Source of the DNA: Oscarella lobularis
Taxonomy: Eukaryota; Porifera; Homoscleromorpha; Homosclerophorida; Oscarellidae
DNA length: 64,000 bases
Direction of reading: 5' to 3'
NCBI RefSeq assembly: GCF_947507565.1
Contig: NC_089186.1
Location: 1,860,001-1,924,000, forward strand
Part shown: in pieces, positions 1-10,989 of the stretch
Numbering within the stretch: position 1 is the stretch's first letter
Layout: every line of letters begins with the position of its first letter
The notes under the pieces: model-generated
Database searches by the model: none
What the model was told of the DNA's origin: nothing
The model's input: only the letters and a program-made list of their open reading frames with translations
Position numbers and translations under genes: made by a program

Positions 1-235
1 TAAACACAACGAGAGAGTTTCGAAAGTACCTGAACGTTGAGCACAGATTGAATGCTGACGCTGGAACTATATAATACGTAAAAGAAAAAACTATAAGCAA
101 CCGTTCTTTGTACCTAGCTGTGAGAGCGAAGCGAAGTACACCAATGCCGAAGCGAAAGAGTCGGATAAAAACCTTAATTTCGCCGCGCATCGATAATTAC
201 TTACTAGTTCTAGCCGAAATTCAAATCCTTCTCAC

Positions 236-598
236 CTGATTCATTTTGTACTCGTAGACTTCCTCTGTACCTCTTGTAGTGCCGCGAAACGTTTCCGAGA
301 AAGCGCTGAGATCGTTCGGTGTGAATGTTTTGGGACCGCGAAACTTCAAGTGGCCGTCGTCGCCGAACAAACGATCAACCGAACCTTGCCAGTGGGCCTC
401 ATCGATCTCTTCCCAAACGTTAGGATTCGGCTTGAACTCTTCCGATTTCGGGCACGAAAAGGGAAAAAGGAAGTGAATTTCCACTCCACTGACCAAAGAC
501 TTGTCGTCTTTCAACGAGACGAAGTTTTCAGCCATGGGAAAGGATGTTGCAGCCGGATGTTGAATAGAGAAACATACGGGAAGCAGGCGGGATGTCAC
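236..598 (-). CDS. first exon of an unrecognised gene, partial
   Basis: This open exon on the minus strand ends in a good splice donor (CAG followed by GTGAG, just below 236). It could start at the ATG at 598 or at the in-frame ATG at 535; the latter gives a protein beginning MAENFVSLKDD. The peptide has the hydrophobic stretch IHFLFPFSCP and many acidic and aromatic residues, but I do not recognise the family. Further exons probably lie between 1 and 200 or beyond the window edge; a small candidate is near 31-69. It lies downstream of TERT on the same strand. The open frame with a well-placed donor supports it being real, but the function is unknown. Confidence 0.45.
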
Positions 599-807
599 TG
601 CAAGCTATTTAATGATAAACGGATGTTATACACTGGTGCTTTGGCACTGCGTCACTGTCACGAACACAACTTGAAAAGGGGGCCCTTGCCTCAGTTTATT
701 GCCCTTAGCTAAGACTTCCCATTCCCATTAGGCCTTTGCATATTCAAAGGGCTCTTTCCACGATTTGTCGATCCCTTCCCGCGATACGTCCAACTGAGAG
801 GGGCTTA

Positions 808-3800
808 CTAGTATAGTCTAGATATGGCTACGAATAACGTGCGGCTTACTTTGCAGCAGTGCCTATAAAGGCCACGCATAAAGCTCTTCGTAAACAAACT
901 CTGCTTCTGAGTGAAGACTTCGTAGTAGGCAATCACCATTAGGCTATGTTTTATAGAATGATCAGGGACTAAGAGTCTCTGCTAGTCGGTACCTGTACAC
1001 TTGCATGTAGGATAGGGTCAACTCGGCTTGCTCTACGTTGGCTAACTAAAAAGAAAATAATTAAAATTAAATTTCATGATATTATATTGTATATGCATTA
1101 CTTTCAAGAATTTTCGCCGTGCTATTCTGCAATAATGACTTGCGAATTCGCTCATCATTCCTGCAATTTTTTCCCCGACACTATAAATTCATACCGAAAC
1201 CCTAAACCGTCACACCTCGAAAATTCTTAAAGGTGAGATACTGCTTGCAGTTGCCGGGAAGTTCTCTCAAGTAAACGACCGTCTTGAGAGCAAGAATATA
1301 GCTGACTTGATACACATTGCAACGAACGCCAGCACGCGAATTAAACTAAAACATCTCTTAGCAAAAAAAGACTTCAACTCCTAACGAGACCAACTCTTTC
1401 ATCTAGAAGCAAAGGATGACTCTTTCCTTTTAAGAACCTAGATAATAAACGTCGATGTTTTCTGAGAAAATGCGTCTAGCTCTAGCAACTCACAGTAGTA
1501 GTCGTCGTTTCATGCTAGTAAAGGGATGAGATATGCCGTCTACAGTGAGACAATACGACAGATCTAGTGGGACGGATTGCAAGGTAGTGTACACAGGTGA
1601 ACAGCTCTAGATTTATTACTAAGTCCTTCATATCTGGTGTAGTCCACTCGCACTTCCAGTGTCTCCATATCGAAGAGGTATCCGCACCAAGGGAAATAGC
1701 CTTGTTCAGGGAAATTAATCCTACGCTAGGTACCGTGGTGGAAGCTCACCTGAGGACACGACCCTTTTTGAGCTAAAGCCCATTTTCGAACTCTCGAAAT
1801 TCGTCAGGGTTTTGGCAGGATTCAAGACGCAATTGAATTGACTAAGCCCTGTGCGAGAACAATTAGAAAATCAATCGTCTTGAAAAAAATAACGCTATTG
1901 CCTTGTCGAATTGTCTCATATATGGCAAGAGCTTCCTCTTTGGACTCGGTCACAATCAGATAATCGTCAACCATCCTCATGAGCAACTGAGGCAATTTTA
2001 TCAAACCGCAATAAATTAGTAGGGACCCCCGTTTTCGTACTGTATCGCTTGACAGGTGCAAGAAGGCATTTTCAATGTGGCCGAGGTAAAAACTAAATCT
2101 CCACTGACTTCCCTTATCTATTTCTTATAGAAAATTTCTTGCCTGCATAGTAAGACTGACAGTACAGATCCCTGAGGAATGCCCACCGTTTGCCTATAGC
2201 ATTTCCCATGAACCTGATTGTCAACCAAACGTAAGGATATTTCTATATGAGCAATGAGATGTATTTTGACCTCCAGTAGGTTAAAACAAATGTGAGCTCG
2301 TAGCAGCTCTAGTAGGGACTTTCGTTCCACCAGAGAATAATTTACCTAAAGTCTCTACTAACTGATTAAATCGTTGGACTTGAATTTGAATTTACCTGAT
2401 CAGTTAGCAAGGCGTTTCGGTACTTCCCCTCTTCGGCCTGTTTCTTGGCAAAGTCAAAAAAATAACTAGCCATTACTACGAACAGTTAATCCGTATCCTG
2501 CTGTTGTACATATTATAGACCACAAACCCATTAGATCTGCCCTTCTTTTGAACTGAACGCGAACTTTGCCATCGGCAATCATTTGCGCAGCGTACCGTCT
2601 TATTTGATATTCCTCCTAAGTATTATTTACGTATGTGTACACACACGACTTCGTTTTTGGCTGACTTGACTGATAACTTGCTCGCATATAGCAAGCAGTT
2701 TCTCGTGATCGATGCAGTCAAAGCAGCCGGAGATGTCCGCTTTGACAAAGTACAGAAACCTTAGCCAGAACATGCCAATATGCAGGTTAAAAATAAAAAT
2801 GTTGTTCTAGCAAGTGACTGACTTTCCAGGCGTTCTCTTAGCAGCGAACGCGGAATAAACACGGTAGATGTCGTCGACCCCAAACACAGACGCCCCCAAC
2901 ACATCCATATGTTGCTCCTATAGACAAACAAAACGCGCAACGCAAAGTGAGGCCCCCTTTGTCAAGTACTATCAGACTAAGGTGATCAGAGCTCGTGGCT
3001 AGGATGGGAGGGAGTTCGTCAAACTCTCTCAAAGCGTCTCATAGTTGAAAACCGCGGATATTAAAGCATCAACGCTACAAAGGTCAAATGACTGCGGCTA
3101 CATACGGCCAAAAAGCGCGTTGTTTGAATCGAAAACGACGCCAATCGGCCGCAAATGATATTCTGAACGCTTTACAAGCACGACGTCGTCGCAAAATCGG
3201 TCTGAAAACGCGAAAGAACGACAACGAACGCGCGCGATACGCGTACGTATGCCACGCCCTGTCACGCAACGCGTGGCGACGCGAGAAGTAGAAGCGAGGA
3301 ATTGGAATGCGCTGCGGGTCTAATTCTAGTGTACTAGCGGCGTAGTGAGCGAGGGCGGGAATATTTCTAAACGTTGGGGTGTCCGAAACTCTTCCATGGT
3401 ACGTACTCCTACCTTTTCAAAGCTGAGGACACTAGCTAAATCTTCGAGCTGTCGGTTTATCGATTTCACGCCCCCCTGCACGCAAGCACCCTCCCAAGAT
3501 AAACAAATCAAGCGCGCCTCCGCTCTACCTCCAGCTTACGACCCATATTAATAATAATTCGAGATCCTGACTGTTTGGGTAATATTCGAATGTGCGACAT
3601 TCCCAGCGACTTCTTCATGGACACGAAGTCTCGAGCAATTCCCTGTCGCCCAAAAATTAAATCATCAGCTAATGAGTATCTAGTATGAGCAGAGTTTACA
3701 GGCAAAATTTCTTCAAATCGCTTCCCACGTATCTCTAGAATATAATCTCCGTAATACGAAGGCTTTACCGTTAGCTACAATTACTATTAAGTGTGACGGC

Positions 3801-5990
3801 ATCGACTTGCTTCCACAACGACTTTCGAAAGTAGAATAATCGATTGCGATACAGCCCACTTTCCGTTACGTAGAAAAAGCCCTACACCTAGCGATTAAAT
3901 AGGAATCGCTTACGAATTCTCTGCCACCTTTATTAAAGGCATAGCGAATTTTTCAACGAGCCAGCAGAGCCAGCGTCTGAATAGCAAATCTCGACGCTGC
4001 GAAACGGCGAGAGGAGTGTGACCGTGCGATCCAGGACAACAGGTTTTCAACCAGTCGCAGTGCGACGACTAAACAGGCGTGCAACGTTGGGAGGGAGGGA
4101 AACGAACGTCGTTCTCTACCTTCATTTTATGCAATAGCTGATTAACGGATAACTTTTCGAATCGTTTCATACGAACCAAAAGGTCCACATCTTAATTAGG
4201 AAAGAGATAAATCGGATGCGATGCTCACGGACGAACTCTATTACTTTTACGAAAAACTTTCCAATTGTGATTCGACCCCCACAGACATTTGGGAATTCCT
4301 TTGAGCAGTACAGAAATCACAAAAGAGATGACCTTCGAATAATCTCCCCATAGCCTCCTCGCATATACTCTTTAATGTCTAACCTGATAAGGAGTCGAAA
4401 AATGAGAGAGCAACTGCCCCACGTCCGTCTCTTCCCCCAGTTCCTTCACTTTCGTCTAAAAACCCTCCCATTTAAAAACTCTCCCACTAGCCCTATACTT
4501 AGAATACTTTCAATACGTCAGGCAGAGGACAATGTCTTGTTAAAATACGCATATAGTCAATTTTCCTAGAAAAAAATTAGGGAACCCCCCCTCATCTTCC
4601 GTCAACCGAATCTCACTCGAAACGCTTTAGAAACGTTTCAAAGAGAGGCACTAGTCGAATGAGACCCTTGGTGAGACGACGCTTCGTCGTTTTCCGTTTT
4701 CTATCGCGTGACGCAAGATCTAGATCCTCATTAAATATTTCCTCAACGAGTCCCCGAGCTCTGTTCTGAGACACCGGCGCCCATTTCGTCGCAACGGACT
4801 CGGTGAGCGCGGAAGCGTAGAAGAACTTCGACCGATCAAAATAGAGACCATGAGTCGAGCCGCCCGAACCGAAATGACGTCGCTTGGGACCCGGAAGGGG
4901 ATCGTTGAGCGGTCGCTTGTATTTTGACATGGAAAGAGAACTGGACGGATAGCCTAGGCCGAGCGTTCGAATAAAGAAAGCATTGATTGATTGGCTGATT
5001 CAATTATCAAATTACCTGCGATTTGCGTGTAGCAGCCATTCGGCAGTCGAACGAAAATGGAGTACTTTAGAAGGAGGGCGGTGAAGCACGAGTCCCCGAT
5101 CCTATATCAAGGCAAACAGAATGAGTTTACGCAGTCCAAAGAACACAAAATGCGAAAACATTATGAGCCCGCCCCCGCATATACATAAATCACGTGACCG
5201 GATTACATACTTTTGATACATCGATCGTTTCAAAATTACAAAGCAAATTCACTCCAATTAGACTCGGATTATGAGCACGTATACTATTTACTGCACTATA
5301 TACGTATAAGGTCCTCTGGCGAGCGAGCGTCTGTTTGGTTCGGGTCACGTGATATAGCGGTCGAATAGTCCCAGGATGTATCGCCATTGCCTTGATAGAA
5401 GCTGTCGAAAGCATTTTCGCTTTAGGACCGTTAGAAGTGTATTGGGATGCTTCACTGTGAAGCCTTGAGTGCCGACGGCACTGAACCCGACAGAGCTCTT
5501 GATAAAATCAATAAATCAATAAGAAACGATAGGCTCGACCGATCCACCTTCACGTGGCCTAGCGTTAGAACGTTACTCGAAGGTCTACCCTGTTTTAAAA
5601 GCGTCTAAAATAAAATTTTAATTGGAAAAAATTAAAATTTTTGCGTGCGTGTTTTTTTTCGCTTTTCCCACCGATACGACGTATTGGAATAGATGAAGCG
5701 TCGTCGACGCTCGTTCGCCGCGAATCGTCGCGATGCGTTCGATCGGCGGCATTCGGCCGCTCACGTGACAGACGATTGTCGTCTCGAGAAGGTCGCGATA
5801 CTCTTTCGTGTCGTCGTCGCGTCGAAATGGGCACGGGGTCGATTGGGAGGCTTTTCGCGCTTGGGGACACGACGTTTCGCCGCCCAACTCGTGCAGAATG
5901 TCGTGTAGATAGCGGAGTTCGCCGTAGAGGCGTCGGAGTATCGACGAATCTGGATTTTTAGCGACTTCCCGCGATGTTCCCTCGAAAGGG
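808..5990 (-). CDS. TERT: telomerase reverse transcriptase (TERT), about 20 short exons
   Basis: Catalytic subunit of telomerase, which copies the telomerase RNA template onto chromosome ends in the nucleus. Phase-compatible exons were traced by hand in TERT order. They include 5672-~5990 (TEN), 4617-~4955, 4508-4565, 4384-4455, 4245-4332, 4120-4190 and 3928-4068 (RNA-binding domain), 3785-3881 (motif T, FFYVTESGLYRNRLF), 3529-3734 (motifs 1 and 2, IRILPKQSGSRIIINM), 3413-3475, 2823-2917, 2678-2759 (motif A, YFVKADISGCFD), 2528-2615, 2396-2475, 2271-2345, 2143-2213 (motif B', VGIPQGSVLSVLLC), 1902-2092 (motif C, RMVDDYLIV), 1750-1848 (motif D) and one starting at 1700 (motif E, FPWCGYLFD). 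The three catalytic aspartates (one in motif A, the DD of motif C) are present. Motif T and the TEN domain separate it from retroelement reverse transcriptases. Two introns start with GC. The first exon and the last C-terminal exons are approximate. Confidence 0.92.
1600..3734 (-). other. TERT: reverse-transcriptase domain of TERT (motifs 1 to E)
   Basis: Ten or more exons carry the ordered RT motifs 1, 2, A, B', C, D and E. Exon phases chain without conflict: for example the motif B' exon (2143-2213) ends in phase 2 and the next (1902-2092) begins with one base completing a serine codon. Motif C keeps the catalytic DD in MRMVDDYLIVT. Motif E is YFPWCGYLFDMETLEV, close to the vertebrate sequence pattern. 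The domain appears complete, with no internal stops once the introns are removed. Confidence 0.9.
3928..4955 (-). other. TERT: telomerase RNA-binding domain of TERT
   Basis: Exons between these positions encode conserved RNA-binding-domain landmarks: an LVEEIF block near 4720, HCPLP in 4508-4565, a glutamine ending exon 4384-4455 followed by VISFVISVLL, then LWGSNHN in 4245-4332, FEKLSVNQLLHKMK in 4120-4190, and a tryptophan-rich helix RRWLCWLVEKF in 3928-4068. These match the CP and QFP regions of animal TERTs in order and spacing. The N-terminal boundary, near an acceptor at about 4955, is less certain. Confidence 0.85.
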
Positions 5991-6252
5991 GGCCCGCCTA
6001 CCTTTTACGGGCTTGATTACATCCGCACCCGTCTCCATCAGCTACGCAGACTTCCGCATTGAATGCAAATGTGCTAAAACTACTGTTTTTGTGGTCAAAA
6101 TTCCCGACCAACGACTCGACCTCGACTCGCATGCGTACAACGAAAAAATTTCGAGCAGCATTCGAGCACGTGCGCACCGCCAAACGCATGCGCCGGCATT
6201 CTATCCATTTCGAGTGCAATTTTACGATTTATTCGAATAATTTCATTATCTC

Positions 6253-8134
6253 TTAATTTTCGCTGTCATCGTCTGACCGACGTTTTCGTTTCGTCATCGT
6301 GCGACTTTCGCGATCCCAAACCGCATTGTAATTATTTTCCAATTTTTCGACGTTCGCTTTCTCTTTTCGCGACTGGGCGTTACCAGCGCCGCTCTATAAC
6401 GAGATAATCTTAACGATTCGCTCGACGGGGAGGGTGGATTCTCACGAAAAGTTGACTGATTTCACCCATTTCTTCATCTGTCAGCGTCCGCACTCCCTCC
6501 GCACTCGAAAAATCGTCGCTGTTCGTAATGAACTTCACCTGGACATCGCCTATGCAAATTAGCGAGCTCCCCCCACTTTTGACACGTCGTTATATTTACC
6601 TTCTGTCTTTAGGCCCGCCTCTTCCAATTTCTCCTTGAAAGCCTTTTCTATTTGGTCCTTGGCCTCGGTAAGTGCCGCTTCGATGCTAGCGTCATTTTCC
6701 GTCGCCTCGGCCTCGTCGTCGTCGTCGTCGTCGACGTTGTCGTTTCCTCGAGTCTCCTTCTCCACATTCTTCACCTTTCTCACGCGAACTTTCCATCGAT
6801 CGACGTCCTCCGGTTCGTTCTCCGTCGCCGAGCGCTCTTCGCTCGCCTTCGCCTTCGTTCCCGATTCGGCGAGCATTCCCATCAGCTTTTTCACCACGTT
6901 CTCCATGGGAAACGATTCGCCGCCGCCTTTTCCCCCATCCACCTCATGGTCGTCGTCATCGTCGGCCCCGCCCCCTAGATTTTCTTTCTCTTCGTCGTAC
7001 GTCTTTTCGTATTCGACGGCGTCTTCGTGCTCCGTCCCCGGCTCGTACACAACATTCTCTTTATTTGATTAATTAAAATGAATAAATAAATAATTTCTCT
7101 AACTATTATTACCCTTTCGTTCCACGTACAGCTGATATTCGGCGTGTTTCAATAAAGGCGAGCACGTGATCTTTAATACTTTGCCCGGCTCTTTTGGTTT
7201 GAAGTAGGGATGATGGCATATGTGCATCGTGTTGACGTAGAGTACGTAGCTACACGAGGAGGGCTCCTCGATGTGCGCTATATAATCCCCACCGCCTTGT
7301 TCACAGACGAACTAGAGAAACATTACGGATAAACGACTACTTTTTAGGAGATTGGCTTTTGTGTTGCCTTGACTTGAGTTCTTCTCGAAAGACCTGTTAG
7401 ATCGCACTTATCACCATTAACGTACTCGTGAACGTAAGAAGATTTGGATAGAAAGGAACTTTGATCTTCAAACATTGCCTAATAGATAAAAGTGCATTTA
7501 ATTAATGAATATATTACCAATTCCTTACGTCTTCGTCATTGTCTCGTTGTCTATATTCACCAAGTGATATATCCACGCCAGCTCGCTTGCCCCCTACAAC
7601 AAAAAAATAGAAATATTATTGGTATTACGTGACTTTGCTGACCTTCAAGATGATATTGACGTACATACTGATTATAGCAGAATTCGTACGTCCACCATCC
7701 CTTCGTCTAATTGTACCTCATTAACTAATTAAAATACTATAAAATTCGCTATTATTGCCTTATGCAAGCAAGTTCCAGTGAGTCGCGATAGTAGTTGTTC
7801 GACTGCGTTCGCTTCTGGCTGTGGAGGCGTGTCCGTTTCCGGGTTTCGGTTGAGTTGGGCTTCTACGTCGTTTTCCGACGGTATTGCGCATCGATATGGC
7901 TGTCCGTGTCGCGATACAACGTTTAAAGTGTTCTCTGACGGCTTTTCGAGCGATATATCGACGAAGAACGAATGACACGTCATCGCAGTTTACCTCTCGA
8001 ACTGATATCGGCTCGTCCAGTATTTCTAGGCCAAAGGCAGCACTTCTGAGCTCTTCTATGTCAAGATATGCCGCAATGCGACATAACGAAGACAAGGAAA
8101 AGAGAAGAAATCCCAGCGTCGTTTCAGAGGTCAT
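6253..8134 (-). CDS. OS9: OS-9, ER lectin of ER-associated degradation
   Basis: OS-9 binds trimmed N-glycans through its MRH domain and delivers misfolded glycoproteins to the HRD1 ubiquitin ligase in the ER. The start at 8134 gives a signal peptide (MTSETTLGFLLFSLSSLCR). The exon near 7690 carries the family signature WWTYEFCYNQYVRQYHLE, and later exons carry KCDLTG, then FVCEQGGGDYIAH and EEPSSCSYVLYVNT, the end of the MRH fold. The long exon from about 7055 down to 6603 is acidic and low in complexity, as in vertebrate OS-9 tails. A next exon carries VKFITNSDDFSS, and the last ends KRKRRSDDDSEN at 6253. Two introns appear to begin with GC (donors at 7757-7758 and 7366-7367), each fitting the conserved reading frame. 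It shares its strand with TERT and leaves about 260 bp for the TERT promoter. Confidence 0.92.
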
Positions 8135-8744
8135 TGTTACGACGTGTCGTAACTAGATACATATAGGAGGAGGATACACGTAATGATGGTGCAAGCCATC
8201 ATATTTATTCTCGTGATGGTTAATTAATCAGGTTAATTGTAGTGTGTACTTTCATACTCAATTCTGTCCACGAATCTCCAGCATTGACCAATATTCAGAA
8301 CCAATTTGCTCCATCTAGAACGACCAATTGCGAGTCTAAAATCACGTCGGTTTCGTCGGTATAAAGTATTTCTAAAAACCCACTCTGGAAATTCTCTGCG
8401 GGCTTGTAGTCCTTCCTTCTCATTGTGGATCTGTTGCGCCCGTGCAGTGTCTTCAATTCGTTGCGCGCGAGCGACGCTTGCGGTTCAGGGGAGCGCCACT
8501 CGCGTTCAACAACGATTGAACACGAATGATAGGAAAGAAATTTTCCGCTTCGCAAGAAATGAACGTGATCGGAACGAAAATTCACGCCAAACAAAAACAA
8601 AAAAATTTGAGGCGACGCAACAGGCGCGGCCCCGCAACAGGCGAACATGATCAGAAAGAAAATTCACGTTCAACAAGGGAGGCAGTGGATGGAATGCGTC
8701 CGCGTGCTTGATAATTAAATACATTGCAGATTACACTTTCACTT
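8135..8744. other. intergenic stretch upstream of OS9, with imperfect direct repeats
   Basis: No convincing gene is seen here; the open frames on both strands lack splice signals or a recognisable product. Between 8512 and 8675 a motif of about 25 bases recurs imperfectly three times (cores GGAAAGAAATTTTC, GGAACGAAAATTCACG and AGAAAGAAAATTCACG). The 3' end of the Death-domain gene lies just beyond 8745, and the OS9 promoter must lie near 8135-8300. Confidence 0.4.
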
Positions 8745-9250
8745 TCAGTATTTATCGACAATTAATTTCGCGAAAACCTTCTCTGCTTGATTTCGCAATC
8801 CCGCTTGAATTAGGACCTCGCACAGAACACCTACTGTAACTGTAGCTTCAGAGCTGTACTTTCTAATCCAAGCGTCGAGCATGCTTTGAGCTTGACCTCG
8901 TAAATCTCCTGGACGTTCGGCCTCGAAGCACGCAATATCGTTACACATCAAACGGCACAGGCTTTAGTCAATATGCAACGTCTTTCCACCAATCTCATAA
9001 GCGAGATTATTAATTTGAGAGACGGAAAATCTATGACAGGGCTGATTTGATGAGGAGCCTGCAAAGGCTGGGGATAAATCATCTCAACGTAGACTGTATC
9101 AACAATTTTCCCTGCATCTTAGTTCTACCTATCGAACTCTTGTAGATCTAGTTCAAAGGGAAGTTCCACAGGGGCTTCATTGGAAAGTCGAAGTTGAAAG
9201 TGTCGACTTATCTTTTTATAGTGGTCTTCCCCAATCAAAGTTTGAAGCAT
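8745..9250 (-). CDS. small Death-domain protein gene, interrupted by an in-frame stop
   Basis: Exon 1 (9129-9250) begins MLQTLIGEDHYKK. A phase-2 intron then leads to a second exon reading SQINNLAYEIGGKTLHID, followed by TAA at 8964-8966. The same frame resumes directly as LCRLMCNDIACFEAERPGD and ends VFAKLIVDKY at 8745. Together these fit one Death domain: the LAYEIG helix, the NDIACFEAE helix, the MLDAWIRKY helix and a final ATVTVGVLCEVL helix, with normal spacing if the stop is read as a residue. Death domains recruit partners in apoptosis and innate signalling. A GT...AG pair around the stop would define only an 18-nt intron, shorter than any other here. It may be a pseudogene, a sequence error or stop readthrough. 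The gene sits just downstream of HIBADH on the same strand. Confidence 0.55.
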
Positions 9251-9279
9251 TTTTGCTTCGAAATAATAGCAGTTTGTTC

Positions 9280-9367
9280 CCTCTTGCTCTCGCTCTCTCT
9301 GTCTTGCTCTCTCTCTCTCTCGCTCTCTCTCGCTCTTGCTCTTGCTCTTGCTCTTGCTCTTGCTCTG

Positions 9368-9398
<31 letters not shown>

Positions 9399-9401
9399 GC
9401 A
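9280..9401. repeat. polypyrimidine/polypurine microsatellite
   Basis: Runs of CT and GCTCTT (several TTGCTC hexamers near 9334-9366) are followed abruptly by a GA run, giving a near-mirror polypyrimidine then polypurine tract. It lies between the Death-domain gene start at 9250 and the HIBADH stop at 9470. Long serine/leucine or arginine/glutamate frames across it are simple-sequence artefacts. Confidence 0.85.
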
Positions 9402-9469
9402 CACTGTAAAAGGAAGCTCATTGCAGGTGGCAAATAATGAATTAACAACACAGTGAAAAAAGAAAAAAA

Positions 9470-10760
9470 TCAGACCCTTTCCTTTTTACTAATAAATTGA
9501 TAAGCGGATGAAAAATCTTTGGAATCGAATCCCTGATCGCACATAATTTGATAGAGTTGCATGGCAAGAGATCCGAGAGGCGTGGCCGAAGACGTATCTT
9601 TGGCTGCATTCAACGCCAAACCCAAATCCTAAAAAATCAACCATTATTTAATCTATATCACTATGTAATATTGAAGACTTTTAGCATGAGCTTAGAAGCA
9701 AATCCTCCTTGATAATTATTGCTTGATGGAATGCCGTCGAGAACACCCGGAACAGGGTTATATTTCAAACTCGACCACGATTGGCCAGAGCTGACGTTTA
9801 TCACGTCAGCAAGCAATTTGGGATCAAGTCCAAGTCTAAGAAACCCATATAGGATTTATCTAGGGAAGATTATTTTTACCTCATGCCAAGATTCATCACT
9901 TCAGCTGTGCCAAACATTGTGATGCCCAACATGAGATTATTGCATAGTTTCACTGCCTGAAAAGCAACATCAAACGTCATTTGAGACTTTTCATTTTTAC
10001 CTGGCCTGCTCCAAGACTGCCACAGTGAAAGACATTCTTTCCCATAAGTTTGAGAAGCTTTTCGGCGTCCTCAAAAGCGTCCTTGCTACCACCAACGATA
10101 AAAGTAAGAAGAGCATCTCGAGCTGCAGTAATACCTTAGATAGAGATACAATCAAGGTAGGTAAACATTTTGCTGCTACACTGCACCTCCAGAAACTGGA
10201 GCATCGACCATTCGAGCTCCTTTCTCTGTAGCCATGGCTCCCATTTCCTTGGTGACGGCAGGATCAATTGTACTCGAATCAATTAACAATGACCCCGAAT
10301 GAAGAGATCTTCATAATAATAATTTATATTAATAAATATTATTCTCTTATTGACATCTCACTTGAATATTCCGTTTTCTCCCGCGTAGACTTCCCGCACG
10401 TGCGGACTCGACGGCAACATCGTGATCACGTGTTTAGATTGTTCGGCAACGTGGGCGGGGTTCGTTGCCACTTCGGCGCCGCTCTGACGCAGTTCTTCGA
10501 CGGGCGCGCTCTCTTTGTCGTGCACGATGACGCGATGGCCCGCTTTGACGAGATTGCGAGCCATGTGAGCGCCCATGTTGCCCAGACCGACGAATCCGAT
10601 TGGCTGAGAAGTGATAGGTGTTGGAATTCAGCATTTTGACCGGATCGCTTACTTGATTCCTTGCGACGGAGGTCGCTAAGACAATATATTTACTCGTAGA
10701 AATAATAAAGTGGCGATTCTTACTAGAAAAGCGACGCAATTTGGCTAGAAAACTCGCCAT
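9470..10760 (-). CDS. HIBADH: 3-hydroxyisobutyrate dehydrogenase, mitochondrial
   Basis: HIBADH oxidises 3-hydroxyisobutyrate to methylmalonate semialdehyde with NAD+ in mitochondrial valine catabolism. Exon 1 (10724-10760) encodes [12 protein letters not shown], a basic presequence. A small exon near 10661-10685 adds TSVARNQ, and the next begins with the Rossmann signature [18 protein letters not shown]. Later exons carry [21 protein letters not shown], the [11 protein letters not shown] segment holding the catalytic lysine of the family, and SSGQSWSS. The C-terminus runs from [12 protein letters not shown] to ISKKERV, with the stop at 9470. Domain order and length fit the family, and no breaks were seen. 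It diverges from FEM1 across about 230 bp. Confidence 0.93.
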
Positions 10761-10989
10761 GTTTCTGTAGCTATCGCACGCTAGGGTGACAGTACGTAGG
10801 GTCGCCAGTAGGGTCGCAAATGTGCTGTATTTCATTGGACTTGTAAGCAGAACCGTAGCAATGTGACAATCAAATTTTTAGAGACAAAAGTTTTGTTTAC
10901 GTTCGTCATTTTTTGCACATCTTGCGTCACTGGCTTCACGTCATCCCAAGGTGTGTCCTCGCGCTCATGCGCACACTAAACAAAGGCAA
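10761..10989. promoter_or_regulatory. shared divergent promoter region of HIBADH and FEM1
   Basis: These 229 bp separate the start codons of HIBADH (-) and FEM1 (+), so both promoters and 5' leaders must lie here. I see no clear TATA box. Assignment rests on position only. Confidence 0.55.

Noticed and set aside
1750-3734. Reverse-transcriptase pieces as a retrotransposon
   Set aside because: Motif T, the RNA-binding and TEN domains, and motif E in TERT form are all present in order, and no endonuclease, integrase or terminal repeats are seen.
5641-6240. Plus-strand open frames near the TERT 5' end
   Set aside because: They are antisense to the TEN exon or in the promoter gap and show no recognisable product.
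8295-8500. Possible exon of another minus-strand gene downstream of the Death-domain gene
   Set aside because: No acceptor/donor pair or conserved peptide could be identified.
8306-8650. Frames of about 115 codons on both strands
   Set aside because: No splice signals, no domain, and overlap with short direct repeats.
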